From contig CM044312.1 of the NCBI GenBank assembly GCA_024291935.2, forward strand, positions 1,470,501 to 1,534,500: a stretch of DNA of 64,000 nt, written 5' to 3'. Position numbers and translations under genes: made by a program. Below the pieces are notes generated by a model. The model saw only the letters and a program-made list of their open reading frames with translations, made no database searches and was not told where the DNA came from. How positions within the stretch are numbered: the first letter of the stretch is position 1; every line of letters starts with the position of its first letter. The stretch is from Okapia johnstoni (lineage: Eukaryota > Chordata > Mammalia > Artiodactyla > Giraffidae). Positions 45,184 through 57,131 of this stretch are shown one piece after another.

Positions 45184-45514
45184 GGGAGGCTGTGTGGTTA
45201 GAATGGCTGTGAGTGGGAGGAAGAGCCCCAGGACGAGTGACACTGTCCTTCCTTTGTGTTTTCTCAGGCGGGTTTCAGAATGGATTTAAAGAACTTTTTG
45301 CTCAGAACTTGCATTGTAACAATGTATAGAATCTGAAAAATCTCAAGAACAAGTAATAAAGTGTAATATTGTAGATGACATTAATGAACTAGAAATTTGC
45401 TGTGTTAATCTTGAGAGATGGAATATTTACTCCTTGTTAAATGTCTCTGTTATTTTTTTGTGAGGAAATACTGTTTTTTCCTTTGTTGAAGCACGAATTG
45501 AAAGGCACTGGGCA

Positions 45515-47490
45515 ATTTATTGTACAGGAGACAGGGATCAAGACAATCCCCATGGAAAAGAAATGCAAACAAGCAAAATGGCTGTCTAAGGAGGCCTTAC
45601 AGATAGCTGGGAAGAGAAGAGAAGCGAAAAGCAAAGGAGAAAAGGAAAGATATTCCCATCTGAATGCAGAGTTCCAAAGAATAGCAAGGAGAGATAAGAA
45701 AGCCTTCCTCAGTGATCAGTGCAAAGAAATAGAGGAAAACAACAGATTGGGAAAGACTAGAGATCTCTTCAAGGAAATTTAGAGATACCAAAGGAACATT
45801 TCATGCAAAGATAGGCTCGATAAAGGACAGAAATGGTATGGACCTAACAGAAGAAGAAGATATTAAGAAGAGGTGGCAAGAATACACAGAAGAACTGTAC
45901 CAAAAAGATCTTCACGACCCAGATAATCACGATGGTGTGATCACTCACCTGGAGCCAGACATCCTGGAACATGAAGTCAAGTGGGCCTTAGAAAGCATCA
46001 CTACAAACAAAGCTAGTGGAGGTGATGGAATTCCAGTTGAGCTATTTCAAATCCTCAAAGGTGATGCCGTGAAAGTGCTGCACTCGATATGCCAGCAAAT
46101 TTGGAAAACTCAGCAGTGGCCACAGGACTGGAAAAGGTCAGTTTTCGTTCCAATCCCAAAGAAAGGCAATGCCAAAGAATGCTCAAACTACCGCACAATT
46201 GCACTCATCTCACATGCTAGTAAAGTAATGCTCAAAATTCTCCAAGCCAGGCTTCAGCAATAGGTGACCCGTGAACTTCCAGATGTTCAAGCTGGTTTTA
46301 GAAAAGGCAGAGGAACCAGAGATCAAATTGCCAATATCCGCTGGATCATCGAAAAAGCAGGAGAGTTCCAGAAAACATCTATTTCTGCTTTATTGACTAT
46401 GCCAAAGCCTTTGACTGTGTGGATCACAATAAACTGTGGAAAATTCTGAAAGAGATGGGAATACCAGACCATCTGACCTGTCTCTTGAGAAACCTGTATG
46501 CAGGTCAGGAAGCAACACTTAGAACTGGACATGGAACAACAGACTGGTTCCAAATAGGAAAAGGAGTCCGTCAAGGCTGTATATTGTCACCCTGCTTATT
46601 TAACTTCTATGCAGAGTACATCATGAGAAACGCTGGGCTGGAAGAAGCACAAGCTGGAATCAAGATTTCCGGGAGAAATATCAATAACCTCAGATATGCG
46701 GATGACACCACCCTTATGGCAGAAAGTGAAGAAGAACTAAAGAGCCTCTTGATGAAGGTGAGAGAGGAGAGTTAAAAAGTTGGCTTAAAGCTCAATGTTC
46801 AGAAAACTAAGATCATGGCATCTGGTCCCATCACTTCATGGGAAATAGATGGGGAAACAGTGGAAACAGTGTCAGACTTTATTTTTTTGGGCTCCAGAAT
46901 CACTGCAGATGGTGATTGCAGCCATGAAATTAAAAGACGCTTACTCCTTGGAAGGAAGGTTATGGCCAACCTAGATAGCATATTTAAAAGCAGAGACATT
47001 ATTTTGCCAACAAAAGTCCGTCTAGTCAAGGCTATGGTTTTTCCAGTGGTCTTGTATGGATGTGAGAGTTGGACAGTGAAGAAAGCTGAGCGCCGCAGAA
47101 TTGATGCTTTTGAACTGTGGTGTTGGAGAAGACTCTTGAGAGTCCTTTGGACTGCAAGGAGATCCAATCAATCCATCCTAAAGGAGATTAGTCCTGGGTG
47201 TTCATTGGAAGGACTGATGTTGAAGCTGAAACTCCAATACTTTGGCCACCTCATGCGAAGAGTTGACTCATTGGAAAAGACCCTGATGCTGGGAAGGACT
47301 GGGGGCAGGAGGAGAAGGGGACGACAGAGGATGACATGGTTGGATGGCATCACCGACTCGATGGACACGGGTTTGGGTAGACTCCGGGAGTTTGTGATGG
47401 ACAGGGAGGCCTGGCATGCTGTGATTCATGAGGTTGCAAAGAGTCGGACACGACTGAGCGACTGAACTGAAGTGAACTGAGAGAAGTGGA
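45515..47490 (+). mobile_element. BovB LINE, 2-kb 5'-truncated copy in LMBR1 intron 1
   Basis: Same strand as LMBR1. It encodes a degraded RTE reverse transcriptase. The palm starts near 46080 (QIWKTQQWPQDWKRS, VFVPIPKKGN), QGCILSPCLFNFYAEY follows near 46575, and the Y-A-D-D active site is at 46695-46706. The C-terminal RRIDAFELWCWRRLLRV and the 3' end AAGAGTCGGACACGACTGAG come after that. Stops at 45781, 46262 (from CAG) and 46774 plus frame changes make it inactive. Of the copies in this window it keeps the best-preserved RT region. Confidence 0.94.
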
Positions 47491-47605
47491 GGGATAGCGT
47501 GGGAGGCCCCATTTTGAACGTGTGAAGAACCAAAGGGGGCCTGAGCTGGGAGGGGCCCCCTCTGGGTTACATGGATATAAGTGTGGGCTAATTGGTGCAG
47601 AGGTA

Positions 47606-48165
47606 TACTGTGAGGGCCTGTCCCAGACTCGGAGCAGGTACTGTGAGGGCCTGTCCCAGACTCACAGCAGGTACTCTGAGGGCCTGTCCCAGACTCGGAG
47701 CAGGTACTGTGAGGGCCTGTCCCAGACTCACAACAGGTACTGTGAGGGCCTGTCCCAGACTCACAGCAGGTACTGTGAGGGCCTGTCCCAGACTCGGAAC
47801 AGGTACTCTGAGGGCCTGTCCCAGACTCGGAGCAGGTACTCTGAGGGCCTGTCCCAGACTCGGAGCAGGTACTGTGAGGTCCTGTCCCAGACTCGGAGCA
47901 GGTACTGTGAGGGCCTGTCCCAGACTCGGAGCAGGTACTGTGAGGGCCTGTCCCAGACTCGGAGCAGGTACTGTGAGGGCCTGTCCCAGACTCGGAGCAG
48001 GTACTGTGAGGGCCTGTCCCAGACTCGGAGCAGGTACTGTGAGGGCCTGTCCCAGACTCGGAGCAGGTACTGTGAGGGCCTGTCTCAGACTCGGAGCAGG
48101 TACTGTGAAGACTGTCCCAGACTCACAGCAGGTACTGTGAGGGCCTGTCCCAGACTCGGAGCAGG
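47606..48165 (+). repeat. 33-bp minisatellite, 17 units, in LMBR1 intron 1
   Basis: Seventeen head-to-tail units, sixteen of 33 bp and one of 32 bp. Each begins TACTGTGAGGGCCTGTCC and ends GGAGCAGG or ACAGCAGG. Units differ at a few sites (ACTGTG/ACTCTG; CTCGGAGC/CTCACAGC). Because 33 is a multiple of three, all frames stay open for long stretches: one + frame of 273 codons reads YCEGLSQTRSR repeats. No start context, splice signal or known domain supports coding. Confidence 0.95.
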
Positions 48166-48169
48166 TACT

Positions 48170-49255
48170 GTGAACACTGTGTTCTGTAAGGTCTGGGTTA
48201 CTCGCCAAGGGAATACTGCGGAAGATAGGCTGCATGTAGATTTTGATGTGAGAGACCCTGAAGGGGTGGAATGTAGGGAAAGAGCAATTGACCAGTGGTC
48301 AGGCAGTGGCAGTGGTCAGGCTCTCTGGCCCCACGTTTTGTAAGTACATGCTTGTGTAACAGCTGAGCTCACTTACAGCACCGCCCATGTGCACCATGAC
48401 GAACCCGCCTGGCCACCGCCCACTGTTCTGTAAGCGTTTATGAGCTCCTCCTGAACAAGCCCTTGCACTATGTCATGGCTGCGTTACGGCTGTGTCCGCT
48501 GGGTCAAGCACGAGAGGAGAGGGGACAGCACATCTGCTGCTGCGGCTGCTCTGCCAGTCAGGAGAGCATAACCGTGTCGGCGGTTCTTGCGACTCCTGGA
48601 GTTTTCTTCCAGCTTCCCTGCTTGGCCTTGCCTACCACGGGTTCAGTGAACAGTGAGAATACAGTAAGACAGGTGCCTGTTCCCTCACGCCTGTGATGGT
48701 TCGTGGGAACTCAGCCTGCACCTGCCTCAGCATCTAAGGGTCAAGCTCTCCTCTCACATTGTGTAGCATCCTCAGGCTTCCTGTGTTGCTTCCAGTTTTG
48801 GCTTGGGCTTGCCTGGAACGTTAAAGACCATTTCTTTAAACATTTGTTTAAACACCACTTCTATGGTGTTTCTCCAATACATTTACCTCCGATTATCCTG
48901 TGTGACATGCATATGTCTTGCCCCACTCTCATGTGTGATTCATTTGATGTGCTTGCTTCTCTTTCACCGAGAAAATAGAAACCATTCGCACTGTCACCAC
49001 CATCTACTTACCGCCTGCAGTGGGACTCAGATGTTCTCGGCTCCTGCCTTTCCTCCTCCTCCTTTTTACTGTGCATAAATTTGTGCCTGTGGCCCCTCAA
49101 CTTGAGTACCTTTCTTCAGAGATTCTGGCTTTCTTGCATCAGTGAGTAAGCAGTAGATCATTCCAACAATTGTGTAACTTCTCTCATCTTAAAAAAATCC
49201 CTCTCAGCAGTCTGTTTCACATTTCCTTTGTTTGCTGCCCTTTATTATAAAACTC
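48170..49255. other. LMBR1 intron 1; no exon seen
   Basis: Unique-looking sequence after the 33-bp array; no splice-bounded coding segment. Confidence 0.4.
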
Positions 49256-49259
49256 CTGG

Positions 49260-50340
49260 AAAGAACTACTTTCATTTTGTTGCAGTTTTTCTCCCTTCTT
49301 GATCCATTTCATTTCAGTCAGGGTTTTGTCTCCACCCTTCCAGAAAAGCAGCTCTGACCTGCGTGTTGCTAAATCCAGTTGTCAGTTCTCAGTCCTCATC
49401 TTCCTTGACCTGTCAGCAGCATTTGACACGGTCGATAATTCTGTTTTCCTAGATAAACTCTGCACTTGGCTTTCGGTACATCGGTCTCTTCTTCACCGCT
49501 GCTTCTCCATCAGCTTTTGCTGCTTCCTTCTGTCAGCTGGCTTCTAAATCCTGGAGAGCCCAGGGCTCTGTTCTCCGACTTCTCTCCTCTGCTACGCTCC
49601 CCACTGCAGTGGAAGCTCACCCAGCCTCACGGCTTCAAGTGCGCTGTCTCCTGCTGCTGAGTCTTCTTACCCCGAGCCTGGCCCCTCCCCCTGGACTGCA
49701 CAGAGCTTTATATCCACCTGCCCATTCAGCCTCTCCTCTCCTGAGTGAATAATACACATTTCAAATTAGACAGTGTAAACTCTGCTTCTTTTTTCTACCC
49801 CAAAACTACTTCTCTTCTAATCTTCCCTGACTCAGGAAATGGCAGCTCTGTCCTTCCAGTTTCTCAGGCCAAGAACCCGATGTTCATCCCTGCAAGTCCT
49901 GTCAAGTCTGCTTTCAAAACCTCCCCCCTCATCACCTCCACTGCAGAGTCTGTGGGACCTCTCCTCTGGATTGCTGAGTGACTCCTAACTGTTCTCCCTG
50001 CCCCTGTCATTTCCCCTTTCTAGTTTATTTTCCACACTGTGACTGGGCTAAACTCTCTGCAGTGTGTCAGATCACGTCACTACCCTGCTCAGTGGCTGTT
50101 TACAGCCTAGTCAAAGGCCAGTCTCCGTCTTACGGCCACCAACCCCTCTTCAGAAACCCACGCACAAGGGAGGTCTCTCGGCTTCACCATTCCCTGGAGT
50201 GGTTTCATTTGAGAGCCTTCAAAGTACTTCTGGTGTGGTCCACAGCTCCACTAAGCCTTTATCTCAAGCACTTGGTTGTTACCTGTCGTGAGATCTCCCA
50301 TTCCTTCACCCAGCCTTTTTTGCCTGCCATACCTGAGATA
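49260..50340 (+). mobile_element. L2 LINE fragment
   Basis: Ancient mammalian L2 (CR1-like) in sense orientation. TTCCTTGACCTGTCAGCAGC encodes the reverse transcriptase block L-D-L-S-A-A-F-D-T-V-D, and GGAAATGGCAGCTCTGTCC, TTTCTCAGGCCAAGAACCC and CAGATCACGTCACTACCCTG are further L2 landmarks. Diverged and non-coding. Confidence 0.8.
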
Positions 50341-50471
50341 AGATAGAATTTAAGAGGACTTCAATATTAAAAAACTTTTGTGCAACTGCTGTTTGTTTTG
50401 ATATGTGGTGTGATTATTGAATAATCCTCAGTCCCACATTGATTTGTGAGGCCTCTTGTATGTATAACCAT

Positions 50472-51512
50472 GGTTCAGTTCAGTTCAGTCGCTCAGTTGT
50501 GTCTGACTCTTTGCGACCCCATGAACCGCAGCACGCCAGGCCTCCCTCTCCATCACCAACTCCCAGAGTCCACCCAAACCCATGTCCATTGAGTCGGTGA
50601 TGCCATCCAACCATCTCATCCTCTGTTGTCCCCTTCTCCTCCTACCCTCAATCGTTCCCAGCATCAGGGTCTTTTTAAATGAGTCAGCTCTTCACATCAG
50701 GTGGCCAAAGTATTGGAGTTTCCGCTTCAACATCAGTCCTTCCAGTGAACTCCCAGGACTGATCTCCTCTAGGATGGACTGGTTGGATCTCCTTGCAGTC
50801 CAAGGGACGCTCAAGAGTCTTCTTCAACACCACAGTTCAAAAGCATCAATTCTTCAGCACTCAGCTTTCTTTATAGTCCAACTGTCACATCCAAACATGA
50901 CCACTGGAAGAACCATAGCCTTGACTAGACGGACCTTTGTTGGTAAAGTAATGTCTCTGCTTTTTAATATGCTGTCTAGGTTGGTCATAACCTTCCTTCC
51001 AAGGAGTAACCGTCTTTTAATTTCATTGCTGCAATCACCATCTGCAGTGATTTTGGAGCCCCCAAAATAAAGTTTGCCAGTGTTTCCCCATCTATCTGCC
51101 ATGAAGTGATGGGACCGGATGCCATGATCTTCGTTTTCTGAATGTTGAGCTTTAAGCCAACTTTTTCACTCTCCTTTCACTTTCATCAAGAGGCTCTTTA
51201 GTTCTTCTTCGCTTTCTGCCATAAGGGTGGTGCCATCCACATATCTGAGGTTATTGATATTTCTCCCGGCAATCTTGATTCCAGCTTGTGCTTCCTCCAG
51301 CCCAGCATTTCTCATGATGTACTCTGCATATAAGTTAAGTAAGCAGGGTGACAGTATACAGCCTTGACGTACTCCTTTTCCTATTTGGAGCCAGTCTGTT
51401 GTTCATGTCCAGTTCTAAGTGTTGCTTCCTGACCTGCATACAGGTTTCTGAAGAGGCAGGTCAGGTGGTCTGGTATTCCCATCTCTTTCAGAATTTTCCA
51501 GTTTATTGTGAC
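50472..51512 (-). mobile_element. BovB LINE fragment with mutated RT active site
   Basis: Antisense: 3' end TCAGTTCAGTCGCTCAGTTG at the left. The reverse transcriptase motif at 51232-51243 reads Y-V-D-G rather than Y-A-D-D, so one catalytic aspartate is lost. Confidence 0.93.
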
Positions 51513-51529
51513 AAAAATTTTAAAAAATT

Positions 51530-51895
51530 AAAAAACATTCTTTGTGATTTTGGTTGTGTGGGGGGCTCTTTGTTGCTCTGCATGGGCTTTCTGTAGTTGC
51601 AGTGAGTAGGGGCTTCTCTTCTTTGTGGCAGACAGGCTTTTCCTTGTGGTGGGTTCTCTTGCTGTGGAACACGGGCTCCAGGCACACGGGCTTCAGTAGT
51701 TGCCACACATGGGCTCAGTGGTTGTGCCGACTCCAGCGCCCAGGCTCAGTACTTGCGGTTCGAGAGTGAGAGCTCAGTAACTGTGGTGTATGGACTTAGT
51801 TGCTCCATGGCCCCTGGTATCTTCTGGACCAGGTATGGAACCATGCCGCCTGCATTGGCAGGCAGATTCCTATCCAGTGTAACACCGGGGAATTC
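51530..51895 (-). mobile_element. Long CHR-related tRNA-Glu SINE
   Basis: Antisense: GGCTTTCTGTAGTTGCAGTG, GCTTCAGTAGTTGCCACAC, CTTAGTTGCTCCATGGCCC and GCATTGGCAGGCAGATTC to CGGGGAATTCC. Confidence 0.75.
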
Positions 51896-52312
51896 CAGAT
51901 TTCTGTATGATTGAATCTGTCTCATTGATCTGTCAGGTTTTGGTGCCAGCACACTCTTTAAATGTTATTGAAACTTTAGAGTGTGTTTTAATATTTGGTG
52001 GGGATAGTAGCGTCTCATGAGTTTACTTTTCAAAGTTGTCAGTGATGGTCTCGTTCTTAATAGTTCCATGATTTTAAAACAACTTGGTCAAGTTATGAAA
52101 AGAAAAATGTCCATTGGGCTTTTTTTCTGGAGTGATATTAAACTGGGCTGACTAGCTTGTATGAGTTAGTGTTCCATAATACTTTTTATTAGCTCAAATT
52201 TTCACTGTGTAATAGATGTAGTTCTTTTTCCTTATAAATAGTGGAGATGTGTTTTGTTTCACTTAGAGAGGTGTGCAAACAGTGTAAACGTGCTAAACTT
52301 GCTCTCTCTCAG
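51896..52312. other. 3' end of LMBR1 intron 1
   Basis: The unique AT-rich end of intron 1 leading to a short CT-rich acceptor. TGCTAAAC at 52291, with its A about 20 nt before the exon, is a plausible branch point. Confidence 0.5.
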
Positions 52313-52385
52313 GTCTGCTTCCTTCTTTTCGCCATTCTCTACGCTGCCTCCTACGTCATCATCACAAGATACAAGAGAAAGTCAG
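52313..52385 (+). CDS. LMBR1: LMBR1 coding exon 2 (residues 23-46, membrane helix 1)
   Basis: The exon follows a CT-rich tract ending in CAG (AG at 52311-52312) and is closed by the donor GTAAGC. It reads V-C-F-L-L-F-A-I-L-Y and continues to IITRYKRKS: a hydrophobic helix followed by a basic R-Y-K-R-K stop-transfer cluster. It starts in phase 0 after exon 1 and leaves one G that joins AT of exon 3 to make Asp47. From memory of the human protein, V23 replaces Ile, residues 33-34 are Ala-Ala instead of Ile-Val, and V37 replaces Phe. All are conservative within a membrane helix. Length is 73 nt. Intron 1 between this exon and exon 1 is 16.5 kb. Confidence 0.96.
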
Positions 52386-52799
52386 GTAAGCGACACACTG
52401 TGGTGAAAGCTTTGACTGTAACGCCATGTGGTCTAGACATGTTCCATGGCGGCATGATACCATCAACATGGTTAGTGTGTTCATTATGCCTGTGGTTGAA
52501 GCAAGCAGTTGCCTGATACTAAGAGCACTAAAAATAACCTCCAGGGAATCTGACTGCTTGCAGGGTCAGTAGTCAGACCCAGTTCTACTTCTTAGCCCTG
52601 AGCCCTTGTTTATCCCCATTCTTATGTTCAACCAAGAATAGTCCAGGGCTCTTCAGTGTCTTGGAAATTCCAGAGTTTATGAGGATGTTTGGTTCCTCGG
52701 CTCTGAATTTGAACATACTCACCCCCATCACCCCTACCCTGTTCTTTCTCTCACTATCAGAACATGGTTTCTTTCTGAAGTGGTATAGAATTTAGAGTC

Positions 52800-53030
52800 T
52801 CCATAGTAACCAGATGGTGCTAGTGGTAAAGCACCCACCTGCCAATGCAGAGATGTAAAGAGACAAGGTTAGATCCCTGCGTCAGGAAGATCCCCTGGAG
52901 GAGGGCATGACACTCCAGTATTCTTGTCTAGAGAATCCCCTTGGACAGAGGAGCCAAGGGGATTCCGGTGGGCTACAGGCCACAGGGTCGCAGAGTCCGC
53001 CGTGACTGGCGTGACTTGGCTCGCAGCCAG
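52800..53030 (+). mobile_element. Bov-tA SINE in LMBR1 intron 2
   Basis: Sense: GGTAAAGCACCCACCTGCC, GAAGATCCCCTGGAGGAGG and GACTGGCGTGACTTGGC. Confidence 0.8.
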
Positions 53031-54330
53031 AATACCGTCCGCATCCCGGCGCGTATTATTTTATTCTTTTATTTTCTCACACGTGTGCTTTTCTCACCAG
53101 GGGGGCCATCATATCGTCTTTTATTTAATGAATTTTGTACTGATTTGTTCACAGATTTTTATGCAGAGTTTTGTAAGTAACTAACCAGTGTTTTTTATAA
53201 AATAACTAAAGTAGTTACTTTACTGACTTCTGTTAAATTTGAGCTACTTCTTTGAAATCACAAGATTTCCACTTGTGATGCTAGGCTAATAGTATGTGCC
53301 ATGTAACTATTTAAGGATTTCGTATATTAAAGATTCCTTATGTTATCATATTAAGCTTTAAGGATTCTTAAAGAAATCAGGAAATAGTGCTTGCTGTAGT
53401 GCACTGCTTGGCTGTGTGACTGCACTGAAATACTCTTTGGATTCCTTAATCTCTCAAAATTGTGAAGACCTGGGATCCAAGACAGTATCTTAGCTGCTTC
53501 AAAAGATGTCTTGGCCTCAAGCTTCACAGATTATGTGCATTGAATGAGGAAGAGATAGAGAATGAATGAGCAGTGCATTGTTTTAGAGGAAATTAGGGGA
53601 TGATGAGCAGGAAAACAGGAGACTTATTAGATATTTTTACAGTAATCATAGGGGAGAGGAATGAAGACCCTGCACCTGGTTGGAAGAGTATTGGCGATAG
53701 AACTGAAATGGATGTGAAGCTATTAAAACATTCTTGAAGATTTTGTGGTTGATTAGATGTGGGTACAACAATATAAAAATTAATTGTGACAGTGGTACTT
53801 TGTGGTCTCTCTGGTTGTAAAAGTATTTTGGGCAGCCAGTAATTAAGAATAGAGTTTGGACTAAGAGAATGGCCCAAATATGCCATTGTCACTGAAGCAG
53901 GTGTGTACTCAGAATTCCAGAGACCCACACAGAGAGCCTTTGAGGACAACCCCAGTGAGGTATTGAGGAGAAAGAAGGGCTGGGGTGTTGTGTAATATTT
54001 TTGTAATTGGATCATAGTTTCCTTAGCTGGTAAGATTATGTGGGAGGACTGAAAAGATGGCTGACAGCCATGAGGGAGGAGAGGGTAGGGTGAGGAAGCA
54101 CCAGAGCAAGGGCCATCTGCTCCTTGAAGGAGACACAAAGCGTGGTGTATTTCTGTCTGTAACTGGAACAAAATGATGCAGCGTCAAGGCAGTGGTGTAC
54201 AGGGTGGTTTAGGGTAAAATCCTCATTCTTGCCATTACCAACAATAGGCTCAAATTACAGAAAACTGTGTGAGTTCTAAAGATTCTGAATTTTAATTTTA
54301 TAGTAAATTTTTTTTTGGCTGTTATCAACC
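53031..54330. other. LMBR1 intron 2; no further exon seen
   Basis: Mostly unique AT-rich sequence without recognised coding segments. Confidence 0.4.
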
Positions 54331-54536
54331 AGGGGCTTCCTTGGTGCCTCAGATGGTAAAGAATTTGCAATGCAGGAGACCAGGGTTTGATCCCTGGGTC
54401 AGGAAGATCCCCTGGAGCAGGGAATGGCAACCCACTCCAGTATCCTTGCCTGGAGAATCCCATGGACAGAGGAGCCTGGCGGGCCACAGTCCACAGGGTC
54501 ACAAAGAATCGGACACAACTGAGTGACTAACACACA
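54331..54536 (+). mobile_element. Bov-tA SINE in LMBR1 intron 2
   Basis: Sense: GGGGCTTCCTTGGTGCCTCAG to TCGGACACAACTGAGTGAC; TTATCAACCAG on both sides is the target-site duplication. Confidence 0.95.
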
Positions 54537-54892
54537 TTATCAACCAGAAAATTTCATTCATTAGCCATTTCACTGACTTCGTATAACAATCAACTTGAAT
54601 GTGGTTCCAAGGTTCTACTGAGTTTTATTTCCCTGAGCACTAAACATTTGGAAGATTTTAATTTACATACTGGAGTTTTGTTAATCAGGATTTTTTGATC
54701 AGTCAAAACACTCTTGTTGTTCTTTAACCATATTCTATCCTATCTGATTTAGTGAGATTTAGAGTTGGAAAATTGCTTCTTCAGGTTTATATTTTATGTT
54801 TTATTAAACTAATGAAACATTTTATTGGAAGATAAAAATATTAATGCCTTGAACATGTTTTTTTTTTTTTTTTGCCTTGAACATTTTTGCAG

Positions 54893-54932
54893 ATGAACAA
54901 GAAGATGAAGATGCCATAGTCAACAGGATTTC
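54893..54932 (+). CDS. LMBR1: LMBR1 coding exon 3 (residues 47-60, acidic loop)
   Basis: A 40-nt micro-exon preceded by a T-rich tract and TTTTTGCAG and followed by GTATGT. With the split codons on both sides it encodes D-E-Q-E-D-E-D-A-I-V-N-R-I-S, an acidic loop between membrane helices 1 and 2. I recognise it as the matching segment of mammalian LMBR1. Phase is consistent: one base comes from exon 2, and two bases (TC) pass to exon 4. The acceptor is locally duplicated: GCCTTGAACAT occurs at 54846 and again at 54874 with a run of 16 T between, so the polypyrimidine tract has been lengthened. Confidence 0.95.
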
Positions 54933-57131
54933 GTATGTATTTTAATGTTCAGTTCTTGTGTTTCAAATTCTAGAGTCATGAATTTTCAGAACTTAATTCG
55001 CTCTTTGGGCAGAAATATGGAAAAAATTCACCTAAAGTATTACAGCAACTTTAAAGTATTATAGTAGCTTTTTCAAGAAAGTACCTGTAAGCTATCACAT
55101 GGATAGTTGTAGACCAATTATCTGTTGAAATTTGCTTGCTTAAGGAGCCGACAGAAGGTCTTGGTCACCCCGTAGCCTCTCTCAGCCCACACCAGGAAGC
55201 CCTGTTGGCTCTGTCGTCAGAGTCTGCTGCGTTTCAGAAGGTGACGTTTCTAGAACTGCCTTCAGTTCTGAGGAACACTTTTCTGTAGTTGTATAACCAG
55301 TCACCATGTCTGCATTTTCTGGCTTGACCCAGAGCCCTACTTTGAGGACCCCTTGTTGGCATTTTAGCTCTGCCGCATGAGCCTTTTATGGATAGTTCTC
55401 ATAGTCACTCAAGGGCAGCAGATGGTATGACCCTGTTTTGTATCTCTAAGGCCAGTCACAATACCTTCTAGAAAGTTTTTTATGTAAGGTCCACTGTTTT
55501 ATTTATGGTGACTATATATTCAGGATTTCTGGGTAACTTTTGATTGCAAAAACATTTGTGTGTCCTCATACGCTTACTCCTTGGTCACATACGCCTCCCA
55601 CCTTTAGACTTGGAAGCCATGGTGGGCCTTTACAGCTGGGTTGCTGGCCAGTGTGCTGAGGGCCAAGAGGGAGAGGGCTAGGAAGGCTTCATGGGGCAGA
55701 GGATGCAGAGGGGCCCTGAGGGAGAGGGCTGACTGCCCAGACACACGGAGCCTGAAAACCCGGTGGGTGAGCCTGACAGTGTGTGGGCTCTGTCGTGGCC
55801 AGGGGAGCTCGGGCGGGTGGGTTGGGAGTCTCGTGCAGGACCTGGGAGTGGGGCCTGTGGGTGTGAAGGAGGGAGCAGGGGTGGCCGTCACAGTTGGGAG
55901 GACAGAGATGCAGGTCACGGGAGGTCACTTGGGGTAGGTGCCCAAGTTGGCAGTGCACCTGGGATGGAGATGTGTCCCCACTTTTCCCAGGAAACAGGCT
56001 GCCCATCCAGCAAAACCACTTCGTAAGCTTTCTCTTGTGTCTGAGTTAAATTGTATTTTTGACATGTATCATATGGTCTCCATTAAAAAATTTATCAGTG
56101 ATTTGCTAAACAGGGGAGGTTATCTTTGGCTTTTAAGTAGGAACACACTTCTCTTGGTTGCCACAAGATGGCATTAGCCTCAAAATTACTCTATTAGATG
56201 TGTTTTGAGCATTTAGTTTGATTTTTTTTTCTTACATTTTCTTACATGTATTTTCACATTCTTTCTACATTAAATTTAATAGAAGGGATATTAAATTAAA
56301 ATTTCATCTCTAATTTTAGTGAGGGAGGTTCCATTTTCCTTTGCCATTTTAGTCTTCAAAAATCTTTAAAAATTAGATATAAAATTTTAAGCATTTTGGA
56401 CATGTATAACTGAGAAAGTGAAAGCCCCTTATGGGCCCTCTCGTAGGAGTTGTTCTATGTTGTGCCACATGTTTTTAATGTACCTGTTTTCCTGTGTGAA
56501 AATGTACATGTTGGGGGAGGGGGGTGGGAGAGAACAAGGTTTATATTTATTGTCTGTGCTTTTTCTTTTCAACTTGATTTTAGACATTTTCCATATTACA
56601 CATTTTGAGTTATCTTATTTTAAAAAGTGACAAAATCACCTTTTAAATATTGTTTAATAGTTTCCTACCATTTATTATACAGTTTATTTCACCTTTACCT
56701 GTTTTAAGGGATAGTAGACCAATGGCTTTGTAAGTTTGTTCTTCCAGAAGTAACCACTTTAGCTTTAGTCGTTCTCATGCTGTTTTTACAAGTATTTTTA
56801 ACCTGAAGCACTTGTTGCATTGCTCTTAGCATATATTCCAGCTTTGTTAAATGAAATTGTGAAATAAATACTGAAGTTTAAAAGAGGAATGAGACGACAA
56901 TTTATTCTTCATAAAATGTGTGAGATACTCTGTCTCCAGTCTATGTCTGCTTTAGGCCGACTTGGTAGACTTAATGGTCTGTTCACAGAGTGAGTTTTAG
57001 TTGGTCTAGTCTAACTTCTGGGACCATACTTATATCATCTGTCTTCCAACTGCATATACTCAATGAAGTGCATGTCCGTTCTTTCGGGATTTAGACACTG
57101 GCAGAGTTTGCTTCTGTTCTTTGTGAGGGAC
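54933..57131. other. LMBR1 intron 3, unique part; no exon seen
   Basis: GC-richer at 55600-56000, AT-rich elsewhere, and no recognised transposon. It ends at the 23-bp minisatellite. Confidence 0.45.

Noticed and set aside
45838..47465. Reverse-transcriptase-like frames as a host gene
   Set aside because: They are the degraded ORF of a BovB retrotransposon with internal stops.
47606..48165. A regular array that could be mistaken for a CRISPR locus
   Set aside because: No unique spacers between repeats, units are directly adjacent, and the host is a mammal.
47522..48343. 273-codon frame of YCEGLSQTRSR repeats
   Set aside because: Explained by a 33-bp tandem repeat (multiple of three) inside an intron; no supporting exon signals or known family.
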